Positions 42,189 to 50,331 of a DNA stretch of 64,000 bases are shown here, one piece after another. The notes beneath the pieces were generated by a model. The model did no database searches and was not told the origin of the DNA. It was given only the letters and a program-made list of their open reading frames with translations. The stretch is from NCBI RefSeq assembly GCF_014650775.1, contig NZ_BMVP01000005.1, forward strand, positions 310,001 through 374,000. Direction: 5' to 3'. This stretch comes from Streptomyces cirratus. GTDB taxonomy: Bacteria; Actinomycetota; Actinomycetes; Streptomycetales; Streptomycetaceae. Made by a program: the position numbers and the translations under genes. How positions within the stretch are numbered: the stretch's first letter is position 1; every line of letters starts with the position of its first letter.

Positions 42189-43052
42189 TCAGGCCTTGGC
42201 GAAGAGGTCCTTCGGGAAGGCTCCGGCGCCGACGGCCTTGGCGACGAGCGCGCCGCCGAGTTCGGCGAGGCGGGCCAGTCCGTCCGCGCCGAGGTGCTCG
42301 TAGGGGGCGGCGTCGAGGCGGTCGGTGTCCGCCTCCAGCTGCTCGCGTACGGCGGCGCCTTCCTCGGTGAGGTCGCCGGCCGCGTCCAGGATGCCGCGCT
42401 CGCGCAGCCGGTCGGTGGCGGCGTCGAGGTCGCTCTGCTCCCACCCGCGGATCGACTTGAGCCACTTGTGGCTCATGCCGCGGCCGGTGGCGGTGTGGCT
42501 GAGCAGGGCCTCCAGCGGGTCGAGTTCCGCGAGGAGGAGGGCGGCGAGGTGGCCGTCGCCGCGGTGCTCGCGCAGCAGGGTGGTGGCGTGCCACAGCCGC
42601 AGGTGCGGCTCCTCGGGTACGGGCAGGTCGGCGTGGGCGGCGTAGAGGGTGCGGCCGTGCCGGGTGCAGGCCTCGGTGGCCCGCATGGCGAGGTCGGCGG
42701 CTTCGGCGACCTCCGGCGAGGCGATCGTCTCGTCGCCGAGGAGGCGGCGCAGCGTGCTGTCGGCGGCGCGCAGCCGGGCGGCGAGTGCCTGCTCGGGCGA
42801 GGCGGTCTCCCACACCGCGGGCACGTGCCGGGCGATCAGGTCGTGGCGGTAGTTGTAGAACGTGGCGGTGACCACCCCGGCTCCGACGGCTCCCATGGCG
42901 GCGGAGCGGGAGGCGAGGTTCACGGCTGCGCGGTCCGTGACGCCGAGGGCGGCGAACTCCTTGCCGAGGTCGGGCGAGAAGTAGATGGTGGCGTGCAGCG
43001 GGTTGATCGCTGCGTGCCAGCAGTGGCGGGCGGCGCGCGGGGAGAGAGTCAT
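42189..43052 (-). CDS. SCO6745 family protein
   Basis: Soluble, helix-rich protein of 287 aa. I recognise it as the family named after S. coelicolor SCO6745; the pattern includes PLHATIYFSPDLGKEFAALG near the start, TATFYNYRHDLIARHVPAVW and a C-terminal winged-helix-like part (GRGMSHKWLKSIRGWEQSDLDAATDRLRERG to LTEEGAAVREQLE). The function is unknown; the C-terminal part resembles MarR-type recognition regions. It is in the same neighbourhood as hopanoid and idi genes in S. coelicolor. Confidence 0.85.
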   Translation of the reverse strand: MTLSPRAARHCWHAAINPLHATIYFSPDLGKEFAALGVTDRAAVNLASRSAAMGAVGAGVVTATFYNYRHDLIARHVPAVWETASPEQALAARLRAADSTLRRLLGDETIASPEVAEAADLAMRATEACTRHGRTLYAAHADLPVPEEPHLRLWHATTLLREHRGDGHLAALLLAELDPLEALLSHTATGRGMSHKWLKSIRGWEQSDLDAATDRLRERGILDAAGDLTEEGAAVREQLEADTDRLDAAPYEHLGADGLARLAELGGALVAKAVGAGAFPKDLFAKA

Positions 43053-43312
43053 GCGGAGCAGATTACCGACTGCTTAGTATGCGGACCAGGCCCGATCCCG
43101 CCCCTCCCGTGCGAACCCGCCGTTTCCGGCCGATCTTCGACCCCCGATGGCGCGGACGCGGCTGTTCGCGGCGCTGCGCCGCGGCCTGTGACGGCCGAAT
43201 GGCGATCATGTGACAGCAGGCGCCATGGACATGACGCGGGCCCTCGCGCGTGAATACGGTCGGACCACGCATCCGCGAACGGAACTGTCTCCCCTACCCC
43301 TTGGAGCTCTTC

Positions 43313-44818
43313 GTGCACCGCAAAGTCATCGCCCCGAGCGTGCTCGCCGCTTCCCTGCTGCTGGTGATCCCGGCGTCGGCGGCCAGCTCCGTCCCGGGCG
43401 CCCCGGGCATAGGCGACTCCTACTACCCGACCAGCGGCAACGGCGGATACGACGTCTCCCACTACGACCTGCGCCTCAAGTACGAGCCGAAGACGGACCT
43501 GCTGGAGGGCACCGCCACCCTCCTGGCCACCGCCACCCAGGAGCTGTCCCGCTTCAACCTGGACTTCGGCCTCAAGGTGAGCGAGATCCGGGTCAACGGC
43601 GCCAAGGCGAAGTTCGCGACCTCCGGCGCCCACGAGCTGGAAGTCACCCCGACGCAGGCGCTGGAGAAGGGCAAGCAGGCCTCGGTCGTCGTCAAGTACG
43701 CCGGAAAGCCCTCGGAGTTCAAGGTCGACGGGTGGTCGGCCTGGCAGCGCACCCCCGACGGCGGCGTCGCGGCGCAGGAGCCCGATTCGGCCGTCTGGTG
43801 GTTCCCGAGCAACGACCACCCGCTGGACAAGGCCACCTTCGACATCTCGGTCAACGTCCCCGACGGCACCCAGGCGATCAGCAACGGCGTTCTGCAGTCG
43901 CAGACCTCGAAGCTCGGGTGGACCCGCTACAACTGGCGCTCGAACAAGCCGCAAGCCACGTACCTCGCCACCCTCGCCGTCGGCAAGTTCGACATCACCA
44001 CCGGAACGACGGCGAGCGGGCTGCCGATCCTCAACGCGTACAGCAAGGACCTGGGCGACAACGCGGGCGCGGCGCGCGCGAGCGTGGAGCGGACCGGCGA
44101 GGTCGCGGAGTGGCTGGAGAGCGTCTTCGGCCCGTATCCCTTCAACGCGCTGGGCGGGTACGTGCCGAACGTGCCGTCCGGCTTCGCCCTGGAGACCCAG
44201 AGCCGGCCGTTCTACAGCCCGCGCCAGTTCGCGAACGGCGCGAACGTCTCGGTGGTCGTGCACGAGCTGGCGCACCAGTGGTACGGCGACAGCGTGTCCG
44301 TCGACAACTGGAAGGACATCTGGATCAACGAGGGCTTCGCACGCTACAGCCAGTGGCTGTGGTCGGAGAAGGAGGGCGAGGGCACGGCGCAGGAACTCGC
44401 CGACTGGACGTACCGGACCCGTCCGGCGGACGACCCGTTCTGGCAGGTCAAGCCGGGTGACCCGGGTGCGGACAACCAGTTCCACGGCGCCGTCTACGAC
44501 CGGGGCGCGATCGCCATCCAGGCGCTGCGCAACGAGATCGGCGACGAAAAGTTCTTCAAGATCCTCAAGGGCTGGCCGACCGAGCACGCCTACGGCAACG
44601 CCAAGGTCGGGGACTTCGTGCGGTACGCGGAGAAGGTCTCCGGCAAGCCGCTGGCCCAGCTCTTCGAGACCTGGCTGTACACCCCGGGCAAGCCCGCGTT
44701 CGCCCCGCCGTCGAGCCAGTCCCCGCTCGCCCGGTCCTCGAAGGCCCCCGCCGCCGAGCCGGTGGAGCCCAAGTCCTGGAAGAAGATCGCCGCGACGAAC
44801 TCGATCCACGAGCACTGA
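43313..44818 (+). CDS. Secreted M1 family metallopeptidase
   Basis: Secreted zinc aminopeptidase of 501 aa. The GTG at 43313 (GGAG seven bases before) begins VHRKVIAPSVLAASLLLVIPASAAS, a signal peptide. Zinc ligands are H317 and H321 with catalytic E318 in VVHELAHQWYG, and the third ligand E340 lies 19 residues on in NEGFA. The GAMEN exopeptidase motif is replaced by GFALETQSRP, as in the bacterial secreted branch. A Pro/Ser-rich tail ends the protein. An ATG 63 bases upstream is in frame but gives no signal peptide start. Confidence 0.94.
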   Translation: MHRKVIAPSVLAASLLLVIPASAASSVPGAPGIGDSYYPTSGNGGYDVSHYDLRLKYEPKTDLLEGTATLLATATQELSRFNLDFGLKVSEIRVNGAKAKFATSGAHELEVTPTQALEKGKQASVVVKYAGKPSEFKVDGWSAWQRTPDGGVAAQEPDSAVWWFPSNDHPLDKATFDISVNVPDGTQAISNGVLQSQTSKLGWTRYNWRSNKPQATYLATLAVGKFDITTGTTASGLPILNAYSKDLGDNAGAARASVERTGEVAEWLESVFGPYPFNALGGYVPNVPSGFALETQSRPFYSPRQFANGANVSVVVHELAHQWYGDSVSVDNWKDIWINEGFARYSQWLWSEKEGEGTAQELADWTYRTRPADDPFWQVKPGDPGADNQFHGAVYDRGAIAIQALRNEIGDEKFFKILKGWPTEHAYGNAKVGDFVRYAEKVSGKPLAQLFETWLYTPGKPAFAPPSSQSPLARSSKAPAAEPVEPKSWKKIAATNSIHEH

Positions 44819-44852
44819 CGCGTCCCACACCGGTGCTCCGCGCGCCGTCGCC

Positions 44853-44908
44853 CCTCAGCGGGCGGCGGCGCGCCGGCGTTCCTCAGCGGGCGGCAGCGCG
44901 CCGGCGTT
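44853..44908. repeat. 28-bp tandem duplication at the 3' end of the DUF2236 gene
   Basis: Positions 44853-44880 and 44881-44908 are the same 28 bp with one G/A difference. The second copy contains the TGA and last codons of the DUF2236 gene on the minus strand, so the gene's end has been duplicated downstream, as in the DJ-1 gene. Confidence 0.85.
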
Positions 44909-45770
44909 CCCGTGCCGCGCGGGCGATGGGCAGGTAGCGCAGCCGCTCGGGCAGCAGCGGTACGAGGACCCGCACGACCGCGCTGAACCGCCGGAGCCTG
45001 CGCTCCTGGGCGCGGGTCCACTCCAGCCCGATGGCGGCGCGCGCGTCGGGCGGCATGTAACCGACGGTGACGAAGGCCCGCAGCCGCAGGAACGCGGCCC
45101 GCAGCACCGGCCAGGTGAGCCGCAGCAGCAGCCGCAACGGCAGCGGGCCGCCCTCGGGCCGGGGCAGTGCCACGTCCGTGGCGACCAGTTCGCGGGCGAC
45201 GGGGGTGGGCTCGATCTCTTCGGCGAGCATCCGGCGGTAGTAGACCCAGTACTCCTCGATGCTCTGCGGCATGTCCCGGTCGTGGATGCCGAGGATCCGG
45301 CCCACCTGGAGCCACTCGCGGTACAGCTGCCGTTCCTGGGCCGGGGTGAAGCGGCGCAGCAGGTACCGGCCGGCGTAGAGGTAGACCGGGAAGCCGGTGG
45401 CGTGGACCCAGGAGTAGCAGGCGGGGTCCAGGGAGTGGTAGCGGCGCCCGCGGGTGTCGGTGCCCCGGATCTCCTTGTGCAGGCGCCGCACCCGGCGTCC
45501 CTCCTCGGCGGCCCGCTCGCCGCCGTACACCCACAGCTGGACGGAGCGCAGCGAGCGCTCGCCGCGCCCCCAGGGGTCGGTCCGGAAGACGGAGTGCTCG
45601 TCGACACCGGCGCCGATCGCGGGGTGGGCGACCTGCATCGTGAAGGCCGCGGGGAGCATCAGCAGCGCGCGGACGTCCCCGGCTATGGTCCACAGCACCC
45701 CACCGGGCGGGGGCGGCTCGGGGTCGCGGCGGTGGGTGGCTGTCCGGGTGGCGGACTCCGTGTCGCTCAT
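44883..45770 (-). CDS. DUF2236 (MpaB/latex-clearing-like) oxygenase family protein
   Basis: Helical protein of 295 aa. AAFTMQVAHPAIGAGVDEHS (~41-60) with its conserved His, YSWVHATGFPVYLYA and DRDMPQSIEEYWVYYRRM are markers of the DUF2236/MpaB family, whose members include heme-binding oxygenases such as latex-clearing protein. Neither a signal peptide nor a cofactor gene is visible. Most actinobacteria carry many uncharacterised copies. It diverges from the sphingomyelinase gene. The C-terminus is a run of Arg and Ala (ERRRAAAR) overlapping a tandem duplication. Confidence 0.9.
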   Translation of the reverse strand: MSDTESATRTATHRRDPEPPPPGGVLWTIAGDVRALLMLPAAFTMQVAHPAIGAGVDEHSVFRTDPWGRGERSLRSVQLWVYGGERAAEEGRRVRRLHKEIRGTDTRGRRYHSLDPACYSWVHATGFPVYLYAGRYLLRRFTPAQERQLYREWLQVGRILGIHDRDMPQSIEEYWVYYRRMLAEEIEPTPVARELVATDVALPRPEGGPLPLRLLLRLTWPVLRAAFLRLRAFVTVGYMPPDARAAIGLEWTRAQERRLRRFSAVVRVLVPLLPERLRYLPIARAARERRRAAAR

Positions 45771-45828
45771 GGTTCAAGTATGCGAGTTCCATACGGTCGT
45801 GCTGCGGACAGAAAGTCTCTGCACGGGT

Positions 45829-45844
45829 GTTACCCAGAGGTAAC
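45829..45844. promoter_or_regulatory. Palindrome in the DUF2236-sphingomyelinase intergenic region
   Basis: Perfect 6-bp inverted repeat GTTACC-CAGA-GGTAAC centred 64 bases before the sphingomyelinase start and 66 before the DUF2236 start, so it could control either divergent gene. Confidence 0.45.
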
Positions 45845-45899
45845 CGCGGCTGCTTGGATGACGGCGTCGATCTTCCCCCGCAGGAATGACGGAGCCCCC

Positions 45900-46886
45900 A
45901 TGACGCACACCCTGAACCGCCACGGTCGCGCCGCCACCGCCCTCGCGGCGGTCGCCGCCGGCGCGCTGGCCCTCACCACCGCCCCGGCCGCCACGGCCGC
46001 GGAGAGCGCCGCCGTCCCGCGCCTGAGCGTCCTCACGTTCAACACGTTCCTGATGTCGACGAGCCTCTACCCCAACTGGGGCCAGGCGCACCGGGCCGCG
46101 GAGATCCCCAAGGCCTCCTTCTTCCAGGGGCACGACGTGGTGGTGCTCCAGGAGGCGTTCGACAACACGGCCTCGGACGCGCTGAAATCCGACGCGTCGG
46201 CGCAGTACCCCTACCAGACGCCGGTCGTCGGCCGCTCCAAGAGCGGCTGGGACGCCACCGGCGGATCGTACTCCTCCACCACCCCGGAGGACGGCGGGGT
46301 CACGATCCTCAGCAAGTGGCCGATCCTCCGCAAGGAGCAGGTGGTCTACAAGGACGCCTGCGGCTCCGACTGGTGGTCCAACAAGGGCTTCGCCTACGTC
46401 GTGCTGAACGTGAACGGCACCAAGGTGCACGTGGTCGGCACCCACTCCCAGTCCACCGACTCGGGCTGCGGCACGGGCGAGGCGGCGGACATCCGCGGCC
46501 GCCAGTTCCGCGCGATAGACGCCTTCCTGGACGCCAAGAACATCCCGGCGGGCGAAGAGGTCATCGTCGCGGGCGACATGAACGTCGACTCGCACAGCGC
46601 CGAGTACCCCTCGATGCTGGCCAACGCCGATCTTGCCGCCGCCGACTCCCGTACGGGGCACCCGTACTCCTTCGACACGGCGCTCAACTCGGTCGCGCAC
46701 TACCGCTACCCGACCGACCCCCGCGAGGACCTGGACTACGTCCTGTACCGCAAGGGCAACGCCCGCCCCGCCGGCTGGGAGAACACGGTGGTCAAGGAGG
46801 AGTCCGCGCCCTGGACGGTCTCCAGCTGGGGCACCTCCTACACGTACACCAACCTCTCCGACCACTACCCGGTGATCGGGCGCTGA
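45900..46886 (+). CDS. Secreted sphingomyelin phosphodiesterase (neutral sphingomyelinase C type)
   Basis: Exported phosphodiesterase of 328 aa with the DNase I-like fold. A signal peptide ends near residue 35 (TAPAATAAES). Metal and catalytic residues appear in order: N in LTFNTFLM, E in VVLQEAF, H in VVGTHSQS, D and N in VAGDMNVDSHS, and the terminal SDHYPV. The TDSGCGTGEAADIRGRQFRAI segment is as in bacterial beta-toxin-like sphingomyelinases, probably serving phosphate or choline scavenging from lipids. ATG begins at 45900. Confidence 0.94.
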   Translation: MTHTLNRHGRAATALAAVAAGALALTTAPAATAAESAAVPRLSVLTFNTFLMSTSLYPNWGQAHRAAEIPKASFFQGHDVVVLQEAFDNTASDALKSDASAQYPYQTPVVGRSKSGWDATGGSYSSTTPEDGGVTILSKWPILRKEQVVYKDACGSDWWSNKGFAYVVLNVNGTKVHVVGTHSQSTDSGCGTGEAADIRGRQFRAIDAFLDAKNIPAGEEVIVAGDMNVDSHSAEYPSMLANADLAAADSRTGHPYSFDTALNSVAHYRYPTDPREDLDYVLYRKGNARPAGWENTVVKEESAPWTVSSWGTSYTYTNLSDHYPVIGR

Positions 46887-46894
46887 CCCGGCTC

Positions 46895-46925
46895 GCGGGT
46901 GCCCACCGGTCCGTCGGGCACCCGC
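46895..46925. terminator. Bidirectional terminator between sphingomyelinase and acyl-CoA synthetase genes
   Basis: Perfect 10-bp stem, GCGGGTGCCC (46895-46904) and GGGCACCCGC (46916-46925), with an 11-base loop, between convergent genes. Confidence 0.8.
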
Positions 46926-46931
46926 GCCCCG

Positions 46932-48749
46932 TCAGGCCCCGTACAGTGCCTCGATCAGGCCCGCGTACTTCTCGCGGACGACCCGGCGGCGGAGTTTGAG
47001 GGACGGGGTGAGTTCGCCCGACTCCGGGCCCCACTCCTCGCTCAGCACGCGGTACCGCTTGATCCGCTCGGTGCGGTTGAGCCGGTCGTTGGCCGCCTCC
47101 ACCGCGCGGGCGACCTCCTCCAGGACCTGCGGGTGCACGGCGAGCGCGGCGGGCGAGGCGGCCGGGATGCCGCGGGCCGCCGCCCAGGCCGGGGCCACCT
47201 CCGGGTCCAGGACGAGCAGGGCGACGAGGTAGGAGCGGCCGTCGCCGTGGACGAGGGCCTGGCCGATCAGCGGGTGTTCTTTGACCGTGTTCTCCACCAG
47301 GGCGGGCGAGACGTTCTTGCCGTTCGAGGTGATGATCAGTTCCTTCTTGCGGTCGGTGAGCCAGAGGAACCCGTCCTCGTCCAGCCGGCCTATGTCCCCG
47401 GTGGGGAACCAGCCGTCCGCGTCGCTCGCCCGCTCCACCGAGCCGTCGGGGCGCAGGTAGCCGGCGAAGACGGTCGCGCCGCGGGTGAGTATCTCGCCGT
47501 CTTCGGCGATCTTGAGCTCGACGCCGTCGATGGGACGGCCCACCGAGCCCAGCCGGAAGCCGTCCGGGCTGTTGACCGTGCACACCCCAGCCGTCTCGGT
47601 CAACCCCCAGGCGTCCATGATCGTGATGCCCCAGCCGGCCCAGAACCGCACCACGTCGATCGGCATCGGCGCGGTGGCGCTCGCCGTCCAGACCAGCCGG
47701 TCCATCCCGGCCCGGGCCAGCAGCGGGTCCAGCACCCGTTCCCTGGCCCTGGCGTACGAGGCCTCCAGCGCGGCCGGGACCGGCTCGCCGCGCTCCCGGT
47801 GCCCGGCCACGGCGCGGGCCACACCGCCCGCCGCTTCGATGGCGGCCCGCTGCTCCTCGGGGAGCCCGGCCAGCACCGCCCGTACGGCCGCGGCCAGCTT
47901 CTCCCAGACCCGGGGCACGCCGAAGAACTGCACGGGGCGGAGTTCCCGTACGGCGCCCGCGACGGCGGCGGGGTCTGCGACGAGGCGGACGTGCGCGGCC
48001 CGCAGCAGGGGCAGGTAGATCCCGAGGATCCGCTCCGCGATGTGTGCGAAGGGCAGGTAGCAGATGTGCTCGGCGTGCTCGGGCAGGTCCGTGCGCCGGT
48101 CGAGGCGGACCGCCTGGAGCATGATGTTGCGGTGGGTGAGGCGCACGCCCTTGGGGTCGCCGGTGGTGCCGGAGGTGTACACGACGGTCAGCGGGTCCTC
48201 GGGCCGTGCCCGGCGCCACCCCTTCTCGAAGTCCTCGGCCCACTGCGGCGGGACGCCGGCCGCGCGCAGCGAGGCGTAGGTGCGGTGCGGGCCGGCGTCG
48301 GCCGCCTCGGCGACGACCAGGGCTTCCAGGGCCACACCGGGGTCCTCCAGCAGCGGTTCCCACCGGGCGAGTTCGCGGGCGCCCTCCACGACGGCGAACC
48401 GGGCCCTGCTGTGGCGGGCGATGTGGGCGACCTGCCCGGGCGCGGAGGTGCCGTAGACGGTGACGGGGACGGCGCCGAGGTGGACGAGGGCCAGGTCGGT
48501 GAGCCAGTGCTCGGGCCGGTTGCCCATCATCAGCAGCACGTGTTCGCCGCGCTCGACGCCGAGGGCCGCGTATCCGCAGGCGAGGGCGGCGACCTCCTGG
48601 CGGACCTCGCGCCAGGAGAGGGTCCGCCAGCCGGCTCCCTCGCGCCAGGAGAGCGCGGGGAGGTCCCCGTGTTCCCCGGCATTGCGGGCGAGCAGGGCGG
48701 GGAGGGTGAGCTCCTCGGGGGGTCCGGGCAGGGGGAGTGTCGTGGTCAT
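46932..48749 (-). CDS. AMP-dependent long-chain acyl-CoA synthetase
   Basis: ANL-superfamily ligase of 605 aa that activates fatty acids to acyl-CoA for the beta-oxidation genes nearby. The P-loop is VYTSGTTGDPKGVRLTH (~190), with the LLP and YGLTE-like segment DAWGLTETAGVC, the hinge GWFPTGDIGRLDEDGFLWLTDRKKE and the C-terminal catalytic region with SNGKNVSPALVE. It matches the FadD15-type actinobacterial group. Divergent from a MerR-type regulator across an 85-base region; ATG at 48747-48749. Confidence 0.95.
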   Translation of the reverse strand: MTTTLPLPGPPEELTLPALLARNAGEHGDLPALSWREGAGWRTLSWREVRQEVAALACGYAALGVERGEHVLLMMGNRPEHWLTDLALVHLGAVPVTVYGTSAPGQVAHIARHSRARFAVVEGARELARWEPLLEDPGVALEALVVAEAADAGPHRTYASLRAAGVPPQWAEDFEKGWRRARPEDPLTVVYTSGTTGDPKGVRLTHRNIMLQAVRLDRRTDLPEHAEHICYLPFAHIAERILGIYLPLLRAAHVRLVADPAAVAGAVRELRPVQFFGVPRVWEKLAAAVRAVLAGLPEEQRAAIEAAGGVARAVAGHRERGEPVPAALEASYARARERVLDPLLARAGMDRLVWTASATAPMPIDVVRFWAGWGITIMDAWGLTETAGVCTVNSPDGFRLGSVGRPIDGVELKIAEDGEILTRGATVFAGYLRPDGSVERASDADGWFPTGDIGRLDEDGFLWLTDRKKELIITSNGKNVSPALVENTVKEHPLIGQALVHGDGRSYLVALLVLDPEVAPAWAAARGIPAASPAALAVHPQVLEEVARAVEAANDRLNRTERIKRYRVLSEEWGPESGELTPSLKLRRRVVREKYAGLIEALYGA

Positions 48750-48766
48750 GGGCAGCTCCTGGCCGT

Positions 48767-48796
48767 TTCACATCGTTGGTGCGACAGCAATACTGT
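48767..48796 (+). promoter_or_regulatory. MerR-type promoter with central dyad
   Basis: TTCACA (48767-48772) and TACTGT (48791-48796) are separated by 18 bp, and the spacer contains the dyad TTGGTG-CGA-CAGCAA (48776-48790; one mismatch). A dyad inside the spacer is the position used by MerR proteins, here probably the product of the gene at 48835, whose promoter this is. Confidence 0.55.
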
Positions 48797-48834
48797 TGAA
48801 CCCAAGCTGTGGAGCAGAGAGCGAGGCGCAGACG

Positions 48835-49560
48835 ATGGCCGACCGGGCACCCGAGCCGATGCTCACCGTCGACGAGCTGGCCGCCCGGGCGGGTGTCACC
48901 GTCCGCACCGTACGGTTCTACAGCACGCGCGGGCTTTTGCCCCCTCCCGTGATCGGCCCGCGTCGGGTCGGGCACTACGGGCCCGAACACCTCTCCCGGC
49001 TCGCCCTGATCGAGGAGTTGCAGCACCAGGGCATGACACTGTCGGCCATCGAGCGCTATCTGGACGCGCTGCCCGACGACCTGAGCGCGCACGACCTCGC
49101 CATCCACCGGGCACTGGTGTCGTCCTGGGCCCCGGACTCGGCGTTGGAGTCCTCGCGGGAGGAACTGGAGAAGCGGGCCGGCCGGGCGCTGACGGAGACC
49201 GACATCCGGCGGCTGACGGCGATGAACGTGGTCTCCGTCTCGGGGGACGGGTTCCGGGTGGACGTGGGCCTGCTGCGGCTGGGGGTCGCGCTGCTGGACG
49301 TGCCGATCGCGCACGGGACGATCCTTGCGGCCCGGCGGGTGCTGACGGAGCACACCCGCTCGGCGGCGCACGAGCTGACGGCGCTGTTCCGGGACGAGGT
49401 GTGGGGGCCGTTCACCGAGGGCGAGAGCGATCCGGAACGGGTGGAGTCGATGAAGGCGCTGTCCGCGCACATGCAACCCATGGTCGTGCAAGCCCTGGTG
49501 ACGGCCTTTCAGCGATCGCTGAGAGAGGAGTTGCGGGCGGCTTTCACCCCGGAAGGGTAG
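48835..49560 (+). CDS. MerR family transcriptional regulator
   Basis: 241-aa regulator with a MerR helix-turn-helix at 10-40 (LTVDELAARAGVTVRTVRFYSTRGLLPPPVIG) and YGPEHLSRLALIEELQHQGMTLSAIERYL. The C-terminal ~150 residues lack metal-binding Cys, and resemble the effector domains of MerR proteins found beside acyl-CoA ligase genes. Divergent from the acyl-CoA synthetase, so fatty acids or acyl-CoA are likely signals; that is inferred. Its own promoter carries the dyad at 48776-48790. Confidence 0.9.
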   Translation: MADRAPEPMLTVDELAARAGVTVRTVRFYSTRGLLPPPVIGPRRVGHYGPEHLSRLALIEELQHQGMTLSAIERYLDALPDDLSAHDLAIHRALVSSWAPDSALESSREELEKRAGRALTETDIRRLTAMNVVSVSGDGFRVDVGLLRLGVALLDVPIAHGTILAARRVLTEHTRSAAHELTALFRDEVWGPFTEGESDPERVESMKALSAHMQPMVVQALVTAFQRSLREELRAAFTPEG

Positions 49561-49570
49561 GTTCGCGGGC

Positions 49571-50230
49571 ATGGCGATCATTCACAAGACCACGATGACA
49601 CCGGGCAAGATGGAGCTGCTCGCGGACTGGCTACCGGCGCAGCCCTGGTACGTGCCCACCGGGCGGCCCCCGGGTCCGTCCCGTGCGGGCGGCTTCCGGC
49701 TCGACGATCCGCAGGGTGAGGTGGGCATCGAATTCATGGTGCTCACCGAGGAGTCGGAGGGCGGGCCCGTCGCCTACCACGTTCCGCTCACGTATCGTGG
49801 GGCGCCGCTCAAGGGCGCCGAGGCGGCTCTCATCGGCACCTCCGAGCACGGTGTCCTCGGCCGGCGCTGGGTGTACGACGGCACCCGCGACCCGGTGCTG
49901 GTCGGACAGCTGCTGTCGCTGCTCCAGGGCCGGGCCGCGGCGCAGGCGCAGGGCCTTTCGGACACGCGGGACCCGTCCGTCACCACCGAGTTCGACGGGC
50001 GGACCCTGCCGGTTCCGCTCCTGCCCCCGGTGCGGCCGAGGACCGCGCACACCGCCCGGGACACGGAGATCGCCCTGGGCGACGGTCCGAGGCTCGCCGT
50101 GTCACGCGTACTGCGGCCGCTGGACCCGGCCGGCGCCGCGCCCGGGGCCATCGGCCGGGTCACGGCGGGTTGGAACACCCCGGACGGGACCGCGCACCGG
50201 GGGATCTTCGCAGCCCTGTACACGGGTTAG
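49571..50230 (+). CDS. Maltokinase N-terminal cap-like domain protein
   Basis: Stand-alone 219-aa protein that looks like the N-terminal cap domain of maltokinase-type proteins: IHKTTMTPGKMELLADWLPAQPWY at the start, FRLDDPQGEVGIEFMVL, and repeated strand patterns (YHVPLTYRGAPL, RWVYDGTRDPVLVGQLLSLLQG). No kinase domain follows. Such proteins are often labelled 1,4-alpha-glucan branching-related without activity data. It starts 10 bases after the MerR gene ends and may be co-transcribed with it. Confidence 0.8.
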   Translation: MAIIHKTTMTPGKMELLADWLPAQPWYVPTGRPPGPSRAGGFRLDDPQGEVGIEFMVLTEESEGGPVAYHVPLTYRGAPLKGAEAALIGTSEHGVLGRRWVYDGTRDPVLVGQLLSLLQGRAAAQAQGLSDTRDPSVTTEFDGRTLPVPLLPPVRPRTAHTARDTEIALGDGPRLAVSRVLRPLDPAGAAPGAIGRVTAGWNTPDGTAHRGIFAALYTG

Positions 50231-50292
50231 ACGGCCCAGGGCTCGGGCGCCGGCCCGGAGCAGTCTTCGCAGTCGGTGGGCCGGTCAGGCGT

Positions 50293-50322
50293 CCGGCTCC
50301 GGGGGGGTGCCCCCGGAGCCGG
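50293..50322. terminator. Strong bidirectional terminator
   Basis: Thirteen perfect base pairs, CCGGCTCCGGGGG (50293-50305) and CCCCCGGAGCCGG (50310-50322), loop GGTG, between the convergent maltokinase-like and fadB genes. Confidence 0.85.
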
Positions 50323-50331
50323 GCCCGGCGG

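Noticed and set aside
38878..42303. Plus-strand open frame of 1141 codons antisense to the membrane protein, peptidase and tex genes
   Set aside because: It is the GC-skewed shadow of real minus-strand genes: it has no recognisable domain and its composition is Arg/Gly/Val-rich as expected of the opposite frame.
45829..45844. PhoP (PHO) box before the sphingomyelinase
   Set aside because: PHO boxes are direct repeats of GTTCACC-like units; this is an inverted repeat and does not match.
46899..49598. Plus-strand frame of 899 codons over the acyl-CoA synthetase and MerR genes
   Set aside because: Shadow of the acyl-CoA synthetase on the other strand; the true plus-strand gene there is the shorter MerR in another frame.
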